A stretch of DNA of 64,000 bases, taken from the NCBI GenBank assembly GCA_037389465.1, contig JAZARR010000179.1:4126501-4190500 (forward strand), read 5' to 3'. A program made the translations under genes and the position numbers. The notes under the pieces are model-generated. The model searched no databases. It was not told where the DNA came from and was given only the letters and a program-made list of their open reading frames with translations. The DNA comes from Baylisascaris procyonis (lineage: Eukaryota > Nematoda > Chromadorea > Rhabditida > Ascarididae). Shown piece by piece: positions 62,101 through 64,000 of the stretch (position 1 is its first letter; each line of letters starts with the position of its first letter).

Positions 62101-62875
62101 TTAGAAAAGTTGTTTAAATTATCGTATCAATTGAAATATGGAGGCATTATTTTGCATATTTTATTTTTTCCTGGCAACTTATGAAAACGACTGAAAAGAT
62201 GAACGGAATGTATATGGTGCCAGCTAGTCTGGCGCTTTGATTGTTCTTATCAGTTACTATGATAACAAAACTGGAAAACAGTTGAGCAAAAAATCAGAAA
62301 AAAACGGATGAAAAAGTGACAGTGAAAAACTCATTGATCGAATAGTGCACTATAAGGTTAGTAATTGCGATCGATCGGCAAGTTTTCTCGTTCTTGTGAA
62401 AATGTTTGAAATTTAACTCAAACATGTCTTCCTTAATAAATGCTAAGAGTACCTATGCATGAAAGTTACGTACACATTGTGGCAGATTCTCTTGACAGAC
62501 TTACATACACAAAAGCGCAACACAGACAGACATAGACAGACACAAACGTACACAACGTCATGAAGGAGACGTATTAAATGGTTAAACCATGTAAAGCTTA
62601 TCTTGGACAGGAAATACAAGCATTACAGTTAGATGTGAAACGCGGCGACTTCTCAAGAGAGAAAGAAACGGAGGCAAGAGTAGGGAAGGGGAGGAATGGG
62701 ATATTCAGTGAATCTAATACACAGATAATGATAAACCAACATTGCAATCTTTAATCAACCTGAAATTAAAAATACTCACCTTAAGAAATCGTATTTTGGC
62801 GGGTGAAGTACCATTCACATTATATTTGCCTTTTCGATGATAGGTAGAGCCGAATAATTTACGAATACTTCGCAT
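16513..62875 (-). CDS. ret-1: Reticulon (ret-1-like), long isoform, 12 exons, 749 aa
   Basis: Reticulons are ER membrane proteins whose two hydrophobic hairpins bend membrane into tubules. The exons on the minus strand are 62780-62875, 47080-47194, 45507-46592, 43041-43150, 42371-42432, 41798-41907, 38562-38648, 19808-20015, 19159-19297, 18272-18341, 17375-17480 and 16513-16573. Together they make 2250 nt with no phase break, all with GT-AG borders. Residues about 71-432 form an Ala/Lys/Glu-rich repeat domain, about 433-555 an acidic, Ser/Pro-rich linker, and about 556-749 the reticulon homology domain. That domain starts LLDLIYWRDPKKS, has hydrophobic hairpins near 569-611 and 672-706 with a soluble loop between them (PYLEKELNVPQERVHQQVDV), and ends NEKLPFLKK before the stop. 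The order and spacing of these motifs match C. elegans RET-1. The reticulon domain is near certain; the N-terminal exon chain is inferred from splice phase alone. Transcript evidence could add exons in the 15.6-kb and 18.5-kb introns. Confidence 0.9.
17375..17480 (-). CDS. ret-1: ret-1 exon 11, end of second hairpin
   Basis: This exon encodes VVLGVFSIPKFYEVYQEPID and then RNFTIAKEHINNVTN. It finishes the second hydrophobic hairpin and begins the cytosolic tail. The GVFSxPKxYE motif is a reticulon hallmark. The donor is GTAA at 17373-17374 and the acceptor is ttaag. The exon enters in phase 1 and leaves in phase 2, matching its neighbours. Confidence 0.9.
18272..18341 (-). CDS. ret-1: ret-1 exon 10, second hydrophobic hairpin
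   Basis: This 70-nt exon encodes FGLLLWALTYVGSWFSGLCI and then LLL, the start of the second membrane hairpin. It aligns directly with FGLVLWSLTYIASWFSG of C. elegans RET-1. The acceptor ttttcttttacag is strong. The downstream donor GTATCC is a weaker match, but phase continuity with exon 11 supports it. Confidence 0.9.
18565..18612. repeat. (AAAT)n microsatellite
   Basis: A run of about eleven aaat/taaa units lies in the intron between ret-1 exons 10 and 9. Confidence 0.95.
19159..19297 (-). CDS. ret-1: ret-1 exon 9, loop between hairpins
   Basis: This exon encodes the soluble loop between the two hairpins, with PYLEKELNVPQERVHQQVDV and then LIEHGQLIANQLRRLFLVE. In the family this segment (Nogo-66-like loop in vertebrates) separates the hydrophobic hairpins. 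The exon enters in phase 2 and leaves in phase 0. The donor AAG/GTTTTT is weak, but the protein continues correctly into exon 10. Confidence 0.9.
19808..20015 (-). CDS. ret-1: ret-1 exon 8, first hairpin, common to all isoforms
   Basis: This exon encodes the start of the reticulon homology domain, LDLIYWRDPKKSAVVLSVSI, followed by a long hydrophobic stretch and FRLYKIAEAQLKKTDGANPF. It is the first exon shared by every predicted isoform. It requires one base from the exon before it. Exon 7 and the three alternative first exons at 21070, 23416 and 27571 all supply exactly one base. The acceptor is ttttttttttcag and the donor is CA/GTAAGT. Confidence 0.95.
21070..21154 (-). CDS. ret-1: ret-1 alternative first exon A (short isoform, 222 aa)
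   Basis: The exon opens with ATG and encodes 28 residues, MHFDARLWCGGDHSKYRRTI then LMKNNEKK. It ends in phase 1 at a consensus donor (AAG/GTGAGT). Splicing to exon 8 gives ...NEKKVLDLIYWRD and a 222-residue protein made almost only of the reticulon domain, a layout known for short reticulon isoforms in other animals. It lies about 1 kb upstream of exon 8. The start of transcription cannot be seen. Confidence 0.7.
23005..23021. repeat. Poly-C run
   Basis: About 17 consecutive C in an otherwise AT-rich intron. Its length is liable to sequencing or polymerase slippage error. Confidence 0.9.
23416..23485 (-). CDS. ret-1: ret-1 alternative first exon B (short isoform, 217 aa)
   Basis: This exon encodes MAQSKNRQSTNKSWEPAKDF then IGR from an ATG at 23483-23485. 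It leaves one base (phase 1) at donor AG/GTAGAT, so it joins exon 8 as ...FIGRVLDLIYWRD. The hydrophilic leader with a Trp shortly before the YWRD motif resembles the short leaders of other reticulon C-type isoforms. A GC-richer block at about 23550-23950, directly upstream in the sense of transcription, could hold its promoter. Confidence 0.72.
24705..24810. repeat. Long purine tract (GA/GGGA-rich)
   Basis: About 100 bases are almost only A and G on the plus strand (gagagaga, ggggagggggag, agaagaagaagg). It produces long charged chance frames. Such mirror-like purine tracts can form triplex DNA. Confidence 0.85.
26690..26990. repeat. Degenerate TTAATATTG/GTACCAGTATT repeat block
   Basis: Variants of attaatattgg, ggtaccagtatt and actagtattaat recur many times over 300 bp, many of them self-complementary. 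It looks like a decayed, palindrome-rich satellite in the large intron. Confidence 0.55.
27571..27751 (-). CDS. ret-1: ret-1 alternative first exon C with its own membrane segment (254 aa isoform)
   Basis: An ATG at 27749-27751 opens 60 codons beginning MAETNTNDGNIIIRTFISLI. A strongly hydrophobic stretch around residues 30-48 (FGITIGLIASVVITLYAIG) follows, then a basic run ending KERKQ. The exon ends in phase 1 at a good donor (G/GTAAGC) and joins exon 8 as ...KERKQVLDLIYWRD. The predicted 254-residue isoform would carry an extra transmembrane or amphipathic segment ahead of the reticulon domain, which is unusual for the family. Coding status rests on start codon, donor, phase and composition. 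Confidence 0.65.
28180..28229. repeat. (AAAT)n microsatellite
   Basis: About eleven tandem aaat units with one G interruption near the end. It is the second tetranucleotide array of the same motif in the window. Confidence 0.95.
28791..28883. repeat. 31-bp tandem repeat, 3 copies
   Basis: Three consecutive 31-bp units begin ggagctgataacgttgag, ggagtcgataacgctgag and ggagtcaataacgttgag. They are about 85% alike. The array is within the large ret-1 intron, about 1 kb upstream (in the sense of transcription) of alternative exon C. Confidence 0.8.
30792..30842. promoter_or_regulatory. Cluster of three CRE-like sites
   Basis: TGACGTCA is perfect at 30813-30820 and 30835-30842, with a degenerate TGACTTCA at 30792-30799. 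The spacing is 21-22 bp, embedded in a repeated aacagaacatgacgtcatc context. CREB/ATF-type bZIP factors bind this palindrome. It is inside the ret-1 intron, about 3 kb upstream of alternative exon C. The regulatory role is inferred. Confidence 0.4.
32885..32955. promoter_or_regulatory. Cluster of ATGCAAAT-type octamers
   Basis: Within about 70 bp there are six atgcaa/atgcaaa copies, two of them full atgcaaat. It may be a POU-domain factor binding cluster or simply a degenerate short tandem repeat. Confidence 0.3.
33734..33871. repeat. Pair of 18-bp direct repeats
   Basis: gatcaattaataaaagtg occurs at 33734-33751 and again at 33854-33871, bracketing about 100 bp. The spacing suits an old insertion or local duplication. 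No terminal inverted repeats were seen. Confidence 0.7.
36248..36312 (+). pseudogene. Degenerate tRNA-Ser(GCT)-like sequence
   Basis: A D-arm-like segment (gagtggttaaaacg) is followed by a perfect five-pair anticodon stem (attgt/acaat) around the seven-base loop ctgctgt, which would give anticodon GCT (Ser). No acceptor stem or convincing T arm with GGTTCGA can be seen. I read it as a fragment or pseudogene. Confidence 0.3.
38562..38648 (-). CDS. ret-1: ret-1 exon 7
   Basis: This exon encodes SIVSDRPRSILKHSGQGPWF and then DFKSVDPR. It enters and leaves in phase 1, so it can be skipped or included without shifting the frame. The acceptor is gatttcag and the donor is C/GTAAGT. The next intron is 18.5 kb long and holds the three alternative first exons. 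Confidence 0.85.
38840..39240. repeat. Degenerate tandem array, unit about 49 bp
   Basis: A core like atgatcctataccagat followed by an A/T/C-rich spacer recurs about every 47-50 bp, with the ccag core near 38877, 38971, 39020, 39054, 39102 and 39203. Copies differ strongly, so the array is old. It lies in the intron between exons 7 and 6 of ret-1. Confidence 0.65.
41798..41907 (-). CDS. ret-1: ret-1 exon 6, acidic and proline-rich linker
   Basis: This exon encodes GGFDDMEPRPPTPPKELDDE and then DVKPTTIDVGPPPPYK. The Pro clusters and acidic run suggest a disordered linker, and the PPPPY end is a candidate WW-domain ligand (PPxY motif), which is an inference. It enters in phase 2 and leaves in phase 1 at donor G/GTAAGT. 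Confidence 0.85.
42371..42432 (-). CDS. ret-1: ret-1 exon 5, acidic linker
   Basis: This 62-nt exon encodes SPKEEKTDDSLVHLEDEPKA. It enters in phase 0 after ctttgcag. It leaves in phase 2 if the consensus donor GT/GTAAGT is used, giving Val-Gly-Gly at the junction with exon 6. A competing donor two bases earlier would break the frame. The composition matches the disordered N-terminal regions of reticulons. Confidence 0.82.
43041..43150 (-). CDS. ret-1: ret-1 exon 4, serine-rich linker
   Basis: This exon encodes SSPSEAVGLSSESSTYGRGS and then SPDEHTFDRKGPLTIP. Two of the three reading frames stop early, leaving only this one open. It enters in phase 1 (acceptor atatttcag) and leaves in phase 0 at CCA/GTAAGT, directly into exon 5. 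A candidate exon at 44456-44664 has the same entry and exit phases and may be an alternative to it. Confidence 0.85.
44456..44664 (-). CDS. Candidate alternative ret-1 exon (helical, charged)
   Basis: The minus strand holds an open frame reading GIKGRIAEDTVRSEVAGVHD, QIDSLIQKMHEEAQNAQAHA, then ATQQSAQTF and ending SNTAEGE at a perfect donor (GAA/GTGAGT, 44454-44455). The composition is that of an amphipathic or coiled-coil helix and the GC content exceeds the flanks. No Met precedes it in frame before a TAG. With an acceptor at 44665-44666 it enters in phase 1 and leaves in phase 0, the same as exon 4, so it could replace exon 4 and feed exon 5. An acceptor at 44672-44673 would instead allow phase-0 entry. 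Neither acceptor has a good pyrimidine tract, so the upstream boundary is uncertain. Confidence 0.45.
45507..46592 (-). CDS. ret-1: ret-1 exon 3, 11-mer repeat domain (LEA/perilipin-like)
   Basis: This single 1086-nt exon encodes about 361 residues rich in Ala, Gly, Lys, Glu, Asp, Thr and Val, with almost no Pro or Cys. The repeat period is a multiple of 11 residues. FGAV recurs 33 residues apart, and three consecutive 22-residue units begin YDTAADALKGTG, YGTTSDTLKGVG and YDTTSSAVKGAG. Such periods are typical of amphipathic 11/3 helices in group-3 LEA proteins, perilipins, synucleins and exchangeable apolipoproteins, which fold on lipid surfaces. The exon leaves in phase 1 at C/GTAAGC. A second GT (CAAG/GTACTG, about 30 nt earlier) would also keep phase. 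Read-through would end at a stop at 45430. Confidence 0.85.
47080..47194 (-). CDS. ret-1: ret-1 exon 2, possible internal start (MDQQ)
   Basis: This exon encodes TTFQTSSLSSDMDQQHVLPK and then ASELAESTFERVSDVAAS. It enters in phase 0 after tgtactttcag and leaves in phase 1 into the repeat exon. An in-frame ATG at codon 12 is preceded by further acceptor-like sites (cctcag just before it). A transcript starting or trans-spliced here would give a 706-residue isoform beginning MDQQHVLPK. Which start is used cannot be told from sequence. Confidence 0.8.
47673..47719. repeat. 29-bp tandem duplication carrying octamer motif
   Basis: gctatttgcatataatct occurs twice, at 47673-47690 and 47702-47719. 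Each copy contains ATTTGCAT, the POU octamer. It lies about 0.5 kb upstream of ret-1 exon 2 in the sense of transcription. Confidence 0.75.
50084..50156 (+). pseudogene. tRNA-like sequence (tRNA pseudogene or SINE head)
   Basis: The sequence has a good A box (tagctcggtgg) and B box (ggttcgttcc) at tRNA spacing, with a perfect five-pair anticodon stem (acttg/caagt). The anticodon loop is only five bases (cccgg), and the T stem and acceptor stem pair badly. It is therefore not a functional tRNA. It is more likely a degenerate tRNA or the head of a tRNA-derived SINE. Confidence 0.5.
51025..51368. repeat. Large imperfect palindrome (fold-back element), about 340 bp
   Basis: The two halves, about 51027-51180 and 51213-51368, are imperfect reverse complements. 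The outermost block is exact: atcgtagatcaactgctttt on the left and aaaagcagttgatctacgat on the right. The innermost block near the loop is nearly exact (gtgcttctaactttgc against gcaaagctagaagcac). Several matching blocks lie between, such as the one around ttgccttaaggcat. A loop of about 30-40 bp separates the arms. It could be a fold-back MITE or an inverted duplication, and its RNA would form a long hairpin. Confidence 0.8.
54210..54440. mobile_element. Possible hAT-type MITE fragment
   Basis: The left end, gcgtttctcaaccctccaac followed by ccctatggggagcctcgcga, resembles the ends of hAT nonautonomous elements, which commonly start with a (C)AG..GTTCTCAAC motif followed by a CCCC..GGGG palindrome. 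The block is much GC-richer than its flanks. No matching right terminus or target duplication was found, so the call is tentative. Confidence 0.3.
56060..56134. repeat. (TA)n microsatellite
   Basis: A long ta/ta tract of over 30 units with a few C/G interruptions at its left end. It can form a cruciform and inflates open frames (YIYIYI) in both strands. Confidence 0.95.
58035..58252. repeat. 26-bp tandem repeat, about 8 copies
   Basis: Units of the form gttccgccttaatattctat plus tctttc repeat with starts near 58036, 58062, 58088, 58114, 58140, 58166, 58193 and 58219. One copy has a single-base insertion. The middle copies are nearly identical and the edge copies diverged. It lies in the first intron of ret-1. 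Confidence 0.9.
58531..58688. repeat. 42-bp tandem repeat, about 3.7 copies
   Basis: The unit starts ggcatcaactacagagttaa and repeats exactly every 42 bp from 58531, 58573, 58615 and 58657, with only one or two changes per copy. Because 42 is a multiple of 3, all copies share an open frame (GINYRVKSSLEPLP). With no splice or start support I treat the frame as a by-product. Confidence 0.92.
61430..61510. repeat. C-rich tract with G-quadruplex potential on the minus strand
   Basis: The plus strand has repeated ccccca/ccatcc units, so the ret-1 sense strand carries at least six runs of three or more G separated by one to three bases. This satisfies the usual G-quadruplex pattern. It lies about 1.3 kb into the first intron of the long isoform. 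Confidence 0.8.
62780..62875 (-). CDS. ret-1: ret-1 exon 1 of the long isoform
   Basis: An ATG at 62873-62875 opens 32 codons encoding MRSIRKLFGSTYHRKGKYNV and then NGTSPAKIRFLK. It ends in phase 0 at a perfect donor (AAG/GTGAGT). The segment is basic (Arg, Lys, His) without a signal peptide, as expected for a cytosolic reticulon N-terminus. It joins exon 2 across a 15.6-kb intron. The link rests on phase and lack of a better partner, so this exon could belong to a separate transcript. Confidence 0.6.
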
Positions 62876-64000
62876 TGTAAAACGTCAATTAACAATCGTA
62901 TGGATTATGTTCGTTGAAATTAAATAAAGTAAACTTAATAATAATAATAGTAGTAATAGTTAATTAGTAAATATTCCGTGTTTAATGTTTACCGCAACAC
63001 TTATTTTAAAATGATTTATTTAAATTATTTAGAGAATTTGCATGAAAATTTCTATAAATTCATTGTGGTGTCATTTTTTCCGGCTATCAAAATGATTTGA
63101 AATTTTTATCGAAATATCTTTTTTATAAATATTTTACTAATCTAAAAATCTCTTTTAATACCTTATGGAATATGCGATGAATATAAAAATGTATAGACGT
63201 TGTGGAATAAAAGTCTACTGGATACCACAAATCTAGAATATCAACGAAAAGGTATATGCATAGTTCTAATAATTAGGCAGAATATATGGCGTTGGCCTTA
63301 AGGCTCGTGAATGATAGAAGATAGGCTAGTTAGCGTTCATTTTTACCCTAAAGGTTTCCATGAAGCAAATAAACGCTGATAGCGTATTGCATCGAGCCAA
63401 ACACCGTTAGCTGAGTGCAACGCACATTTCTTTGGTGTATTTCATGATCGCTAACGGGGAAGCAAATGATTCATTATAATACATTCATGTTACGCCTCCT
63501 TTGCAAAAAAAAAAAAAAGAACTGACCTATTCCTATCCATTTATATCGTTATAATTTCTAAAGAAAGATAAGATTAAGCAATGCATTTGATAAGTAATAT
63601 TTTAATAAGCTTTAATATATCAATATATTTACATAAGTCAGTTTCTCGAATTTGTACAATTGAATAAAGATGGGAAAAAATCTACCCTCTCTCTCTCTCT
63701 CTATTTAGACGTTCAAATATGTATTGAGCGAGAATAAGAAAAAAAATATGCCATTTTTAGAGGGTAATGGCATTTTCTAGTTTGCATAAGTGAATATGCT
63801 TGAAAATATTTTCGTCGTCTTAAATTTTTGCAGCGATAATGATGAATGCACAAAAATTTCCCTTTCCATTTCCCTCAAAAAAACCATCCTCACATCTCTC
63901 AAATATAATTGTCTGCTAAAGGTTTAACTTTTAACATATATACTAAGAATGGAATGATGCTCACTATAAATGAATACCATTTAGAATTGAAAACGATTAT
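62876..64000. other. Upstream region of the ret-1 long isoform
   Basis: AT-rich sequence with a CT microsatellite. A promoter probably lies here if exon 1 at 62875 is used, but no TATA box or other element stands out, and the 5' UTR boundary is not visible. Confidence 0.4.
63690..63710. repeat. (CT)n microsatellite
   Basis: A short uninterrupted ct tract, upstream of the ret-1 long-isoform start (purine-rich GA on the ret-1 sense strand). Confidence 0.9.

Larger units (their letters stand above)
47195..62779 (-). other. 15.6-kb first intron of the ret-1 long isoform
   Basis: No coding exon could be supported. It contains the palindrome at 51 kb, the tRNA-like sequence, the possible MITE, the TA tract, two minisatellites and the G-quadruplex tract. 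GC-rich blocks stand out at about 57.2-57.45 kb and 59.1-59.35 kb and may be internal promoters or untranslated exons. Confidence 0.5.

Overview
This is a stretch of AT-rich, intron-dense animal DNA, most likely from a nematode and probably a spirurid/filarial one. That placement is an inference from the low GC content, GT-AG introns of very uneven length and the closeness of the main gene to C. elegans ret-1. There are no operon-like bacterial genes, rRNA, CRISPR arrays or viral genes. Almost all long open frames in the window are chance frames; the real coding signal sits in short exons joined by phase-compatible splice sites.

The dominant gene is a reticulon (ret-1-like) on the minus strand. 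It covers about 46 kb, from a first exon at 62875 down to a stop codon at 16513. I could chain twelve exons without a phase break into a 749-residue protein. Its parts are a short basic N-terminus, a roughly 360-residue Ala/Lys/Glu-rich domain of 11-residue-based repeats (LEA/perilipin-like), an acidic and proline-rich linker, and the reticulon homology domain with two hydrophobic hairpins. Three further exons (21154, 23485 and 27751) each begin with ATG and end in the same phase just upstream of the reticulon-domain exons. They predict short isoforms of 222, 217 and 254 residues, so the 18.5-kb intron appears to be a bank of alternative promoters. A fourth candidate exon (44456-44664) could be alternative to exon 4.

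On the plus strand, 8149-11848 holds a four-exon secreted or GPI-anchored Ly-6/uPAR-type protein with ten cysteines and the terminal Cys-Asn motif. It converges on ret-1. Two weaker plus-strand candidates are supported only by phase-consistent exon chains: 4160-4923 and 14662-15167.

The rest is intron and intergenic DNA with simple repeats, several minisatellites, an approximately 340-bp imperfect palindrome at 51.0-51.4 kb, two degenerate tRNA-like sequences, a possible hAT-type MITE end and a surprising number of perfect TGACGTCA palindromes. Layout: 1-8 kb mostly anonymous with one candidate gene; 8.1-11.8 kb Ly-6 gene; 11.9-16.5 kb convergent intergenic region with one candidate gene; 16.5-20 kb reticulon-domain exons; 20-38.5 kb alternative-first-exon intron; 38.5-47.2 kb long-isoform exons; 47.2-62.8 kb first intron; 62.8-62.9 kb first exon; then upstream sequence.
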